Shown piece by piece: positions 41,457 through 49,981 of a DNA stretch of 64,000 bases. Below the pieces are notes generated by a model. It ran no database searches, had not been told where the DNA came from, and worked only from the letters and a program-made list of their open reading frames with translations. Source of the DNA: Enterobacter dykesii (GTDB taxonomy: Bacteria; Pseudomonadota; Gammaproteobacteria; Enterobacterales; Enterobacteriaceae). Made by a program: the position numbers and the translations under genes. Position 1 is the first letter of the stretch. Each line of letters starts with the position of its first letter. The DNA lies in NCBI RefSeq assembly GCF_008364625.2, contig NZ_CP126604.1, positions 1,302,001 through 1,366,000 on the forward strand, in the 5' to 3' direction.

Positions 41457-41957
41457 TTAAATCAGCTCCATTAATTTGCTTTTTTTGGCCTGGAATTCTT
41501 CTTCCGAAATGATCCCGCTCTCTTTGAGTTCGGAAAGCTTTTTGAGCTGCTCATAGGGATCCTGATGGGTCATAGCCGGTTCGGCTATTGGTGTTTCCGT
41601 CTTCACTCGGCGGCCAGCTTCAATCGCCTCAATCAGGGCGAGTTCTGCATCCTTGCTGAACATCTTAAATTCCAGATCGTCGTGGGAAGTATGGATCCGA
41701 ATGACCCGGTGACCCAGCGTGGACTTGCGTTCAATCGACGTAATGGATTTTAACGGGATAGTCTCAATCACCTCGCCGAGAAAACCTTTACGGTAGAATG
41801 CCACTCGCTGGCCCGTAACGATCAGTACACCGTTGTGCTGTTTGTCCTTACCCTGTCCCATCACTTTGCCGATATAGCCTTCTCCCCACTGCAGAACGGC
41901 TTCACCAGGATTGAGATGGTTTGCTTCGAATTTGCTGACGTGCTTATTTTCTTTCAT
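41457..41957 (-). CDS. PH-domain and SHOCT-domain protein, unknown function
   Basis: 166 residues from the ATG at 41957, with GGGAG upstream; the frame to 42083 runs through a leader hairpin. Residues about 20-110 look like a bacterial PH domain (VLIVTGQRVAFYRKGFLGEVIETIPLKSITSIE, cut here for length, then FSKDAELALIEAIEAGRR). Residues 130-166 form a SHOCT helix pair, DPYEQLKKLSELKESGIISEEEFQAKK. Such SHOCT segments are short C-terminal oligomerisation or targeting modules. No E. coli equivalent lies between glnH and dps. Divergent from the membrane protein at 42284, with which it may act. The function is not known. Confidence 0.85.
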   Translation of the reverse strand: MKENKHVSKFEANHLNPGEAVLQWGEGYIGKVMGQGKDKQHNGVLIVTGQRVAFYRKGFLGEVIETIPLKSITSIERKSTLGHRVIRIHTSHDDLEFKMFSKDAELALIEAIEAGRRVKTETPIAEPAMTHQDPYEQLKKLSELKESGIISEEEFQAKKSKLMELI

Positions 41958-42283
41958 CAAAAAACTCCCTTTAAGAAGACCGATGCATTTGGCCTGCATC
42001 GGATTGAAGTCACTGCAAAATGAATCATCTATCATATTGCATACCCGGGATAACTGCACTTCTTGAAAGGCGATTGTGTACACGGTATTTACCGGATGAT
42101 CTGCTTCAGACGCGGAGAGGTCAGCGAGCGGATGCTAAGAAAGAATCCTGCCGGCAGAATAAAGACGACCGCCACGTCTCTTCCGATGCTGGCGCATGAG
42201 AGTGAATTACTCCCTAATTAGATCTTATTTTCTGATAATATGACATTGTTTTTTAATGGATATATACAGTCAAAAGGATAACG
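41958..42283. other. divergent islet control region with a possible gene remnant
   Basis: 326 bp between the two islet genes. Besides the leader hairpin it contains a minus-strand frame, about 42089-42208, that has no start codon but reads like a membrane-protein C-terminus (GRDVAVVFILPAGFF then SIRSLTSPRLKQIIR). It may be a decayed gene or chance. AT-rich sequence near 42225-42275 probably holds the promoter of the 42284 gene. Confidence 0.4.
41980..42002. promoter_or_regulatory. leader hairpin of the PH-SHOCT gene
   Basis: CCGATGCA / TGCATCGG, a perfect 8-bp stem with a 7-nt loop, ends 23 bp before the ATG at 41957. It could be an mRNA leader element or a protein-binding palindrome. Confidence 0.55.
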
Positions 42284-43015
42284 ATGAGCACTTTTCTTTC
42301 TTTAATCGCATTTATTCTGTTTGTGGCCTTTTTTATTGGCCTGATTAAACCCTCGCTGGTCAAAATGCCCGGTCGTAAGCAAGCCAGTGCCGTTTATCTG
42401 GGCGGTTTTCTGGGCCTCTGCGTAATCAATGCCATCCTGCTACCGGCCGACCGCAGTCCGGCCGTTGTGAAAAAACAGGATCAGCCGCAGAATGCGGATG
42501 TCTCCCCGCCGCCTTTCAAATATGCCGATAAAACCCTTACCGAGTATCGTAGGGAGCGTAAGGATACGCGACACAAGATTGTGGCTGCTTATATGGCATA
42601 TCGTCAGGTGCCCGTCGCGTCAGAAGAGGGGTTTTATGCCTGCGTGAGCCAGAACAGCTACACCACGCAGGGTGACACACCGTTTGGCGTGATAGCAAAC
42701 TGGTGTGTCACTGAATACCGTTCCAGTCCTGAGATGCTGGCAAAACGCATCAACTTCGATACATTCCAGGATAATTTTAGCGGTTGGAACGGGGCTTATC
42801 GTCCATTAGAGGCCATGATCAAAGCCGACATGCATGATGATTCTTCCTACAAACACCTCTCCACACGGTATCATCTGGTTCTGACCGACGATCCGCATGC
42901 CACGATAGATACCACATTCCGTGGCACCAACGCCTTTGGTGGCATAGTCAAAGAGACTGTCTCTGCGCGGGTAGATCTGCGAACCGGGAATGTTATTTCG
43001 ATCGTTGAACAGTAA
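42284..43015 (+). CDS. hypothetical membrane-anchored protein
   Basis: 243 residues; I do not recognise a named family. Two N-terminal hydrophobic segments (about 4-24 and 35-53) surround the motif GLIKPSLVKMPGRKQASAVYLG, a lead-in often seen in small bacterial membrane proteins. The rest (from residue 70) is hydrophilic, with two cysteines in FYACVSQNSY and ANWCVTEYR that could pair if outside the membrane. Ribosome site AAGGA lies before the ATG. Divergent from the PH-SHOCT gene. No homologue sits here in E. coli K-12. Confidence 0.75.
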   Translation: MSTFLSLIAFILFVAFFIGLIKPSLVKMPGRKQASAVYLGGFLGLCVINAILLPADRSPAVVKKQDQPQNADVSPPPFKYADKTLTEYRRERKDTRHKIVAAYMAYRQVPVASEEGFYACVSQNSYTTQGDTPFGVIANWCVTEYRSSPEMLAKRINFDTFQDNFSGWNGAYRPLEAMIKADMHDDSSYKHLSTRYHLVLTDDPHATIDTTFRGTNAFGGIVKETVSARVDLRTGNVISIVEQ

Positions 43016-43017
43016 GG

Positions 43018-43076
43018 GCAGCAAGCTTCCTCGTCTGTTCGGGCGCGTGAAGGGCCAAGAGCGAGGCTGCTTTTTT
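43018..43076 (+). terminator. terminator-like element after the hypothetical gene
   Basis: GCAGC at 43018 pairs with GCTGC at 43066, inside which CCTCG pairs with CGAGG; TTTTTT follows. The stem is long and uneven, so efficiency is uncertain. Confidence 0.5.
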
Positions 43077-43153
43077 AACATTCATTGAAAATATGATTTT
43101 TATCATATGTCTTGCTCTCTTTTTTCGCCGAAAAATTAAGCATTAGCGTTTGG

Positions 43154-43186
43154 CGGCAGAGCGATTATGCGCTCTGCCGTTTTTTT
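43154..43186 (+). terminator. strong intrinsic terminator, transcript unclear
   Basis: CGGCAGAGCG / CGCTCTGCCG, a perfect 10-bp stem with a 6-nt loop and a run of T. It is 140 bp beyond the hypothetical gene and after another terminator, so it may end a short unannotated transcript or be a backup. Confidence 0.75.
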
Positions 43187-43332
43187 ATCCTCGACCCGAC
43201 GTTAACACCTTGCTCAAGATCGCGTACTTGCTTATAGCGACGGACAGGCTAGTGCTGGAAATAGAGCGTCACCAGGAACCATCTCGAAAAAGCTGGAACA
43301 TCTGCGTGGAAATCTGGAAGCGTTGTTCATAA

Positions 43333-43396
43333 TAAAACGCCCCCGACCATGAAGGCCGCGGGCGGTTAAGATATCAAAAACCCTTTATTCAGTGAA
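43333..43396 (-). terminator. dps-side terminator; right copy of the duplicated segment
   Basis: CGCCCCCGACC with GGCCGCGGGCGG forms an imperfect stem followed on the minus strand by a T-rich run. It closely matches the 41345-41407 copy, so the islet is bounded by direct repeats. Confidence 0.75.
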
Positions 43397-43466
43397 ACAC
43401 AGTGCCGCTCCGCTTATGTGAACGGCATCGCGTCATGGCGAGGGTTTAATAGAGCAATTATATGAA

Positions 43467-44269
<803 letters not shown>

Positions 44270-45157
44270 TTAGCTAATATCCACTTTCTCAACTTTCGGT
44301 TCCGGGCGCATGGTGAGCGTCGAGCCCATTGATGCCGCGATAATCGAGCAAAGCGCCAGCGTCTGGGTCAATGTCAGAGTTTCGCCGAGAAACACCATCC
44401 CGGAAATGGCGGCTAGCGCAGGCTCCATGCTCATCAGCGTGCCAAATATGCGCGTCGGCAGACGCGTAAGGGCAATCATCTCCAGAGAGTAGGGAAGTGC
44501 GGTAGACAGAATCGCGACCGCCAGCCCGATGGGCATGACGGACCATTGCCAGATAGATTCGGTCGCCTGCGCCATGCCGATGGGCACAAAGACGATGGCA
44601 GCGATCAGGGACCCCAGCGCGACGGTCGCCGGACCGTGCTCTTCTCCTGCACGCTGGCCCGTAAGTATATAGACGGCCCAGCAGGCGCCAGCTCCCAGCG
44701 CCAGGGCTGCGCCCGTCAGATCGATCTCAGCGACGCTCTGGCCCAGCGGCAGCAGGAACCATAAGCCCAGAACGGCTAACACGACCCAGATAAAATCGAC
44801 CGGACGTCGCGAGGAGAAAAGCGCCACCGCCAGCGGGCCGGTAAACTCCAGCGCGACGGCGATCCCCAGCGGTATTGTCTGAATAGAGAGGTAGAACAGA
44901 TAGTTCATTGCCCCGAGGGAAAGTCCATAAAACAGCAGGGGTAAACGCTGCTCCTTTTTGAAGCGTAGACGCCAGGGTTTGAAAATGACCACCAGTATCG
45001 CCGTGCCCAGCACGATACGCAGGGCTGTCACCCCTGGTGCACCGACCAGCGGGAAAAGTGATTTTGCCAGCGAAGCACCGCTTTGAATGGACAACATGGC
45101 AATGAGTATGACTGCGACCGGCAACCAGACCGACGACGTGCGGGATAACCCAGGCAT
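44270..45157 (-). CDS. rhtA: threonine/homoserine exporter RhtA
   Basis: 295 residues, the E. coli length. Ten predicted membrane helices in two EamA repeats, e.g. SGASLAKSLFPLVGAPGVTALR in the first and ALPYSLEMIALTRLPTRIFG in the second. RhtA exports threonine, homoserine and some toxic analogues. It is a single gene divergent from ompX, with ribosome site AGGAGA before the ATG. Confidence 0.96.
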   Translation of the reverse strand: MPGLSRTSSVWLPVAVILIAMLSIQSGASLAKSLFPLVGAPGVTALRIVLGTAILVVIFKPWRLRFKKEQRLPLLFYGLSLGAMNYLFYLSIQTIPLGIAVALEFTGPLAVALFSSRRPVDFIWVVLAVLGLWFLLPLGQSVAEIDLTGAALALGAGACWAVYILTGQRAGEEHGPATVALGSLIAAIVFVPIGMAQATESIWQWSVMPIGLAVAILSTALPYSLEMIALTRLPTRIFGTLMSMEPALAAISGMVFLGETLTLTQTLALCSIIAASMGSTLTMRPEPKVEKVDIS

Positions 45158-45511
45158 CCTTTCTCCTGTCAGCTTATGTCAAATGAGGTAAAGGTTGCAG
45201 TGTAAAGGAAATAAGCGGCAACGGTTGAGGCGCTGTTGAAAAAAAACCGTGTCAAATCCGTAAAATGGTTAAGCGCTGGTGGATTTATCGCCTGATAGAT
45301 TAGGAATAATCTGGATGAATGTAACGGCGCGTGCGCGCAATATGCGCATTTAGTAGTGAAAATTGCATGTGATTTGAAAGAGATAGCTGAGGCTGGAAAC
45401 GTTCTGTTACAGGAAAGGTTTCATTAGACATCACGAATCACAAAGAGTTTCGCAAATTTTTTTGATATATTTAAAACTTACGGACTTACTTGAAGCACAT
45501 TTGAGGTGGTT
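45158..45511. other. rhtA-ompX divergent control region
   Basis: 354 bp with no gene. It should hold both promoters; a GCGCGTGCGCGC stretch lies near 45328 and an AT-rich block (AAATTTTTTTGATATATTTAA) near 45455-45475. The ompX leader is probably long, as usual for porin genes controlled by small RNAs (inference). Confidence 0.6.
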
Positions 45512-46030
45512 ATGAAAAAAATTGCATGTCTTTCAGCACTGGCCGCTGTACTGGCTGTTTCCGCAGGTACCGCTGTAGCTGCTACTTCTACTGTTACTGG
45601 TGGTTACGCTCAGAGCGACTATCAGGGCGTGATGAACAAAGCTAACGGTTTCAACCTGAAGTATCGCTACGAACAGGATAACAATCCACTGGGCGTGATC
45701 GGTTCTTTCACCTACACCGAGAAAGATCGTTCTGAAAACGGCGCATACAACAAAGGCCAGTACTACGGCATCACCGCTGGTCCAGCTTACCGTCTGAATG
45801 ACTGGGCGAGCATCTACGGTGTTGTAGGTGTTGGCTACGGTAAATTCCAGCAGACTGAAAACCAGAGCGAAAGCCGCACTGCAAGCAACAGCGACTATGG
45901 CTTCTCCTATGGCGCAGGCCTGCAGTTCAACCCAATCCAGGACGTTGCTCTGGACTTCTCCTATGAGCAGAGCCGTATCCGCAACGTTGACGTTGGCACC
46001 TGGATCGCGGGCGTAGGTTACCGCTTCTAA
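45512..46030 (+). CDS. ompX: outer membrane protein OmpX
   Basis: 172 residues from the ATG at 45512 (GAGGTGG upstream); the GTG two codons earlier is part of the ribosome site. Signal peptide MKKIACLSALAAVLAVSAGTAVA. Eight-stranded Ail/OmpX barrel: NGFNLKYRYEQDNNPLGVIGSFTYTE, YYGITAGPAYRLNDWASIYG (shortened) and the closing GTWIAGVGYRF with terminal Phe for BamA recognition. Codon use is strongly biased to common codons, suggesting high expression. A terminator follows. Confidence 0.97.
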   Translation: MKKIACLSALAAVLAVSAGTAVAATSTVTGGYAQSDYQGVMNKANGFNLKYRYEQDNNPLGVIGSFTYTEKDRSENGAYNKGQYYGITAGPAYRLNDWASIYGVVGVGYGKFQQTENQSESRTASNSDYGFSYGAGLQFNPIQDVALDFSYEQSRIRNVDVGTWIAGVGYRF

Positions 46031-46050
46031 TCACTTCGGTGATTAAATAA

Positions 46051-46081
46051 AAAATCCGCCCAATGTGGCGGATTTTTTTTT
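46051..46081 (+). terminator. ompX intrinsic terminator
   Basis: AAAATCCGCC / GGCGGATTTT stem with a 6-nt loop and a long run of T, 20 bp after the ompX stop. Confidence 0.92.
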
Positions 46082-46089
46082 GTCTTTTT

Positions 46090-46118
46090 CCCTCTCCCCG
46101 TGGGGTGAGGGCATCAGA
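46090..46118. repeat. convergent-junction hairpin repeat, copy 4
   Basis: CCCTCTCCCC and GGGGTGAGGG, a variant stem, followed by CATCAGAT. It lies between the convergent ompX and opgE. Confidence 0.75.
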
Positions 46119-46121
46119 TCG

Positions 46122-47705
46122 CTACTTACTCTTAATATCAAAAATATCCGTACCCAGATGGTTGTAGTCAACTTTCTGTAACTTGAAGTTGGTAACGTAC
46201 ACTGGGGGAGCTTTCTTGTTAGAGACAAACGGGTAAGCCGTTTTTATCTGCTCGGCTGTAATTCCCGTCCACTGCGAGAAGAACTGCAGGAAATCATTTG
46301 CCGAACGGCGCGCTTTAATCACGCGATGCGTTTTATCGTCGCTCGACAGCACCATAAACGGCACCTGGAAGTTCTGCTGGAACTTGTCATCGTGCGCCAG
46401 ATACTGCACCTCTTTACCACGCTCTTTAAACGCCAGCCCGTGATCCGAGAAATAGACCATCGAGAAGCTGTCGCCCGTATTGCGTAGCTGATCGTACAGT
46501 TTGCTCAGCAGGTCGTCGGTTTGCGTCATGGTGTAGAGATAGCAAGAGGTCTCTTTGGACTGCACGAATTCAGCGTACTTCCCGCCAGTCCGATCGCAGG
46601 CCTGCGGGTGCGACCCCATCAGGTGCAGGACGATCAGCTGAGGCTGGGTGCGCGGCGTGGCGAAGACCTGTGCCGTCATTTTCAACAGCGCTTCGTCTTT
46701 GGTGTTTTTGTCGGCTTCGAAGTCGCCATTTTTCAGGAACTGCACTTCGTCAGCGCGTTTGGCGATACTGGCGATGGCCGTATCGTATTCGCCAATTTGC
46801 CCCTGATTAGAGAACCACCACGTCTGAAAACCCGCGCGGTTTGCCAGGGTGACAAAATTATCCTGATACTGGGGTTTGCCGTCGACGACACGGTTTAGGG
46901 TCAGGCCGAGCGATTTCTGCGTCGAGCCGCTGGCCGCGACGTAATCGGTAAACAACGTGCCTTTGACCGAACTGGCAAACGGTGTGTTATCCCAGTGTCC
47001 GCCGAAGGCTCCCATTGCATCGCGACGGGCACTTTCGCCAATCACCACCACATAGGTGTGATATTTCGGCTTAACGGCCAGCACGTTCCAGGTGTCTTTC
47101 ATATTGGAAAGCTCAGCCATGCGCGCCTGCTCGTCGAGAACCTCTTTATTATTGACAACGACGTCCTTCACGAAGCGGAAAACCGGATAGCCGATATTGC
47201 TGAGCCTTAGCTTACCGTCCCAGGGAATATTCTGGATGGGGGCGACAAACGCCACGGCAACGCTGAACACCAGACAGAGTATTTCGATCTTACCCCAGGA
47301 TTTTTTCTCGCCCGACTGACGGCGGATGGCGATAACGCCCAACGCGAAGATAAAGAGCCCGACCACGTAGCTGTACCAAGGGAAGATCGTCAGGATCTCC
47401 GTCGACTCTTCCATATTGGTCGAGTGCAGCGCCAGCAGGGTATTAAAGTTTGGCGCGCCGTAAGCCTGACCAAACGGGAAATAGAGTGCAGCGACCAGCG
47501 AACAGATCCCGATTAACGCTTTTTGCACGCGCGGTGCGGCTCGCCACAGCAAATGCAGAACGCAGGTGAAAGCCACCGCGTAGAGCAGACTAAAGGGATA
47601 ACCCAGCGCAAAGTTAATCAGTAATGACTGCAAAAAGTAAAAACCCGTCCACGGGTTTAAGGCCCGGCTGCGGGTCACAACGGTATCTATCAGGGTAACA
47701 TTCAT
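46122..47705 (-). CDS. opgE: OpgE, phosphoethanolamine transferase for osmoregulated glucans
   Basis: 527 residues, the E. coli OpgE (YbiP) length. Five N-terminal membrane helices (to about residue 165) precede a periplasmic sulfatase-fold domain: VVIGESARRDAMGAFGG carries the metal-binding Glu, ASGSTQKSLGLTLNRV the nucleophile Thr region, LHLMGSHPQ and YFSDHGLAF the metal ligands. It adds phosphoethanolamine to periplasmic glucans. Family members with similar motifs modify lipid A; position beside mntS-mntR supports opgE. Confidence 0.94.
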   Translation of the reverse strand: MNVTLIDTVVTRSRALNPWTGFYFLQSLLINFALGYPFSLLYAVAFTCVLHLLWRAAPRVQKALIGICSLVAALYFPFGQAYGAPNFNTLLALHSTNMEESTEILTIFPWYSYVVGLFIFALGVIAIRRQSGEKKSWGKIEILCLVFSVAVAFVAPIQNIPWDGKLRLSNIGYPVFRFVKDVVVNNKEVLDEQARMAELSNMKDTWNVLAVKPKYHTYVVVIGESARRDAMGAFGGHWDNTPFASSVKGTLFTDYVAASGSTQKSLGLTLNRVVDGKPQYQDNFVTLANRAGFQTWWFSNQGQIGEYDTAIASIAKRADEVQFLKNGDFEADKNTKDEALLKMTAQVFATPRTQPQLIVLHLMGSHPQACDRTGGKYAEFVQSKETSCYLYTMTQTDDLLSKLYDQLRNTGDSFSMVYFSDHGLAFKERGKEVQYLAHDDKFQQNFQVPFMVLSSDDKTHRVIKARRSANDFLQFFSQWTGITAEQIKTAYPFVSNKKAPPVYVTNFKLQKVDYNHLGTDIFDIKSK

Positions 47706-47966
47706 AGGTCACTATCATGGATGAAAACGCCATGTGCTCACCCTGGCGTCAAGGGTCATAACCTGCCTGACAGTGCGTGGAGAGGGAATGAGGGTCCGCT
47801 TCAGCGAGCCGCAAATTGTGCAGGGCTGCAAGAAGATAGTGCGAGCGCTAAATAATATCAACAGTTGCTAAGCAGATGTTTTGCGAAGGGGATTGCAAAT
47901 CCGTAAAAAAGATCGGGAATAAGGCGGCTGGAAGCCAGTTTAGAGCGAGATTGTGACGGGAAAATG

Positions 47967-47990
47967 AAGCGGCGTACCGCAACGCCGCTT
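47967..47990 (-). terminator. mntS downstream hairpin
   Basis: AAGCGGCG / CGCCGCTT stem with an 8-nt loop begins at the mntS stop; CATTTTC follows on the minus strand. A weak terminator is plausible. Confidence 0.55.
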
Positions 47991-48117
47991 AGTGGGAAGG
48001 TTTGTCGTCCTGATGCGGTTTGTTGTTAAACATATCGCACAGCATGTTCAACAGCATTAAGCGCACTTTAAAGGGAGAGTGGGTAAACACGGTCATGCAC
48101 CTCTTGAATTCGTTCAT
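47989..48117 (-). CDS. mntS: small protein MntS (manganese chaperone/exporter inhibitor)
   Basis: 42 residues from the ATG at 48117 (AGGAGG just upstream), the same length as E. coli MntS. MNEFKRCM, HSPFKVRLMLL and MLCDM are the recognisable core. In E. coli MntS is made when manganese is scarce and raises free intracellular manganese, probably by hindering the MntP exporter. The RNA was earlier called RybA. It is divergent from mntR with two MntR boxes between. Confidence 0.93.
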   Translation of the reverse strand: MNEFKRCMTVFTHSPFKVRLMLLNMLCDMFNNKPHQDDKPSH

Positions 48118-48176
48118 AAGACCTCCTGAGTTTTGATCCCTTCGATCCGTGAAGGGTGACTGCATTACATACAGAT

Positions 48177-48209
48177 ATAGCACAGGCTATATTGTATAGC
48201 TATGGCTAT
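48177..48209. promoter_or_regulatory. two tandem MntR boxes between mntS and mntR
   Basis: ATAGCACAGGCTAT at 48177-48190 (13 of 14 to ATAGCAAAGGCTAT) and ATAGCTATGGCTAT at 48196-48209 (12 of 14), centres 19 bp apart. They lie 60 bp before mntS and overlap the likely promoter, so MntR-Mn should repress mntS. Confidence 0.85.
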
Positions 48210-48300
48210 TTCGTTAATTTTTTGTGCTTGCGGAGCTATGGTTTACAATGTGCGCTCTCGAAACCGGGCGCTGGAAGCGTCACCCCACTGAGGAAGTACA

Positions 48301-48774
48301 ATGAACCGTCGCGCAGGTCATCCGACAATCAGGAAAACGACGCAACTGGTGAATGTTGAAGAACATGTCGAAGGTTTTCGCCAGGTCCGTGAAGCGCACC
48401 GGCGTGAACTGATTGATGACTATGTTGAACTCATTTCCGATCTGATTCGTGAGGTTGGTGAAGCGCGCCAGGTCGATATGGCCGCCAGGCTGGGGGTTTC
48501 ACAGCCAACTGTCGCTAAAATGTTAAAACGCCTGGCCTCCGTGGGCTTAATTGAAATGATCCCCTGGCGCGGTGTTTTTCTGACGCCGGAAGGGGAGAAG
48601 CTCGCGCAGGAGAGCCGCGAGCGCCACCAGCTTGTCGAGAATTTTTTACTGGTGCTGGGCGTCAGCCCGGAGATTGCCCGCCGGGATGCGGAAGGAATGG
48701 AACACCACGTGAGCGAAGAGACGCTGGTGAAGTTTCGCGAATTTACCCTTAAATATGGTCCCTCCGCTGAATGA
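48301..48774 (+). CDS. mntR: manganese-responsive regulator MntR
   Basis: 157 residues (155 in E. coli). DtxR/MntR family: winged helix with [30 protein letters not shown], then the metal site region with [33 protein letters not shown] holding His and Glu ligands. It represses mntH and mntS and activates mntP with Mn(II) in E. coli. The stop overlaps the ybiR start by 4 nt, so they are co-translated. Confidence 0.97.
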   Translation: MNRRAGHPTIRKTTQLVNVEEHVEGFRQVREAHRRELIDDYVELISDLIREVGEARQVDMAARLGVSQPTVAKMLKRLASVGLIEMIPWRGVFLTPEGEKLAQESRERHQLVENFLLVLGVSPEIARRDAEGMEHHVSEETLVKFREFTLKYGPSAE

Positions 48775-49880
48775 AAATCCCTGGACTGCAGGCCCTGGCA
48801 CGCGATCGTTTCTTCCATCTCTTATTACTCATTGGCGCAGGGTTAAGCCTCTTTGTGCCGTTTGCGCCACACGCCTGGCCCGCCGCAATTGACTGGCGAA
48901 CCATCATTACCCTGAGTGGCCTGATGATGCTCACCAAAGGGGTCGAGCTGAGCGGCTATTTTGACGTTCTGGGCCGTAAAATGGTGCGCCGCTTTGCCAC
49001 CGAGCGCAGGCTGTCCCTGTTTATGGTGTTCTCCGCCGCGGTGCTGTCGACGTTTCTGACTAACGATGTGGCGCTGTTTATCATCGTGCCCCTCACGCTC
49101 ACGCTGCGTAAGCTGTGCGAGATCCCGGTCAGCCGGCTGATCATCTTTGAAGCGCTGGCCGTCAATGCGGGCTCGCTTCTGACGCCAATCGGCAACCCGC
49201 AAAATATCCTTCTCTGGGGACGGTCCGGTCTGTCGTTTGCCGCCTTTACCTGGCAGATGGCCCCTCTGGCGCTGGTGATGATGCTGTCGCTGATGGCGGT
49301 GTGCTGGTTCGCGTTTCCGGATAAAAAGCTGCAGTACCACAGCGGCACAACCGGCCCGCAGTGGCAGCCGCGCCTGGTGTGGAGCTGTCTCGGGTTATAC
49401 ATCGTCTTCTTGTTCGCGCTGGAGATGAAGTATGAGCTGGCGGGCGTCCTGCTTGTTGCCGCAGGCTTTGTCGTCCTGGCGCGTCGCGTGCTGGTGAGCG
49501 TGGACTGGACGCTGCTGCTGGTCTTTATGGCGATGTTTATTGATGTGCATCTCCTTATCCAGCTTCCGGTGCTGCAGAACGTTCTGCACAGCGTCAGCAC
49601 GCTGTCTCAGCCGGGACTGTGGCTGACGGCGATTGGCCTGTCGCAGTTTATCAGCAACGTGCCGTCCACCATTCTGCTGCTCAACTATGTTCCGCCCGAT
49701 ACGCTCCTGGCCTGGGCGGTGAACATCGGCGGGTTTGGGCTGCTGCCCGGCTCGCTGGCAAACCTGATTGCGCTGCGTATGGCCAATGACCGTCGTATCT
49801 GGTGGCGTTTCCACGTCTGGTCGATTCCGATGCTGGTTTGGGCCGCGGCGATCGGTTTCGGAATATTCCTTCTCATATAG
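48771..49880 (+). CDS. ybiR: YbiR, putative anion transporter of the ArsB/NhaD superfamily
   Basis: 369 residues (372 in E. coli). About ten membrane segments. [25 protein letters not shown] and [16 protein letters not shown] are the ion-transporter-superfamily signatures (the TND and GNPQN motifs). The substrate is unknown. Being coupled to mntR suggests, but does not prove, a tie to metal or oxidative-stress physiology. The efflux operon follows after 101 bp in the same direction. Confidence 0.92.
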   Translation: MKIPGLQALARDRFFHLLLLIGAGLSLFVPFAPHAWPAAIDWRTIITLSGLMMLTKGVELSGYFDVLGRKMVRRFATERRLSLFMVFSAAVLSTFLTNDVALFIIVPLTLTLRKLCEIPVSRLIIFEALAVNAGSLLTPIGNPQNILLWGRSGLSFAAFTWQMAPLALVMMLSLMAVCWFAFPDKKLQYHSGTTGPQWQPRLVWSCLGLYIVFLFALEMKYELAGVLLVAAGFVVLARRVLVSVDWTLLLVFMAMFIDVHLLIQLPVLQNVLHSVSTLSQPGLWLTAIGLSQFISNVPSTILLLNYVPPDTLLAWAVNIGGFGLLPGSLANLIALRMANDRRIWWRFHVWSIPMLVWAAAIGFGIFLLI

Positions 49881-49914
49881 TGCGCAATTTGTCAGTTTTT
49901 CCTGGCAAACGTAT

Positions 49915-49976
49915 AGCAACGTCCTAGCTTTAGTGAACGGCATAGTGTGATGCCGCTCACTGACAGGACCGTTGCT
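49915..49976 (+). promoter_or_regulatory. nested inverted repeat in the efflux operon leader
   Basis: Outer arms AGCAACGTCCT (49915-49925) and AGGACCGTTGCT (49965-49976) pair with one bulged base; inner arms AGTGAACGGCAT (49932-49943) and ATGCCGCTCACT (49950-49961) pair with one mismatch. The only Shine-Dalgarno-like AGGA before the ATG at 49982 lies in the outer arm. It could be an RNA switch or a nested operator. Confidence 0.75.
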
Positions 49977-49981
49977 GAACT

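Larger units (their letters stand above)
43016..43466. other. islet right flank between the hypothetical gene and dps
   Basis: 451 bp with no supported gene. It contains two rightward terminators, a small palindrome ATATGAT-TTT-ATCATAT-like near 43091-43108, and the dps-side terminator repeat at 43333. Frames open through 43187-43330 in two phases but show no start site or recognised family; this could be eroded coding DNA. Confidence 0.5.

Noticed and set aside
43187-43330. Small protein of about 60 residues before dps
   Set aside because: Two frames are open through the same DNA, neither has a ribosome site or recognisable family, and the start overlaps a terminator.
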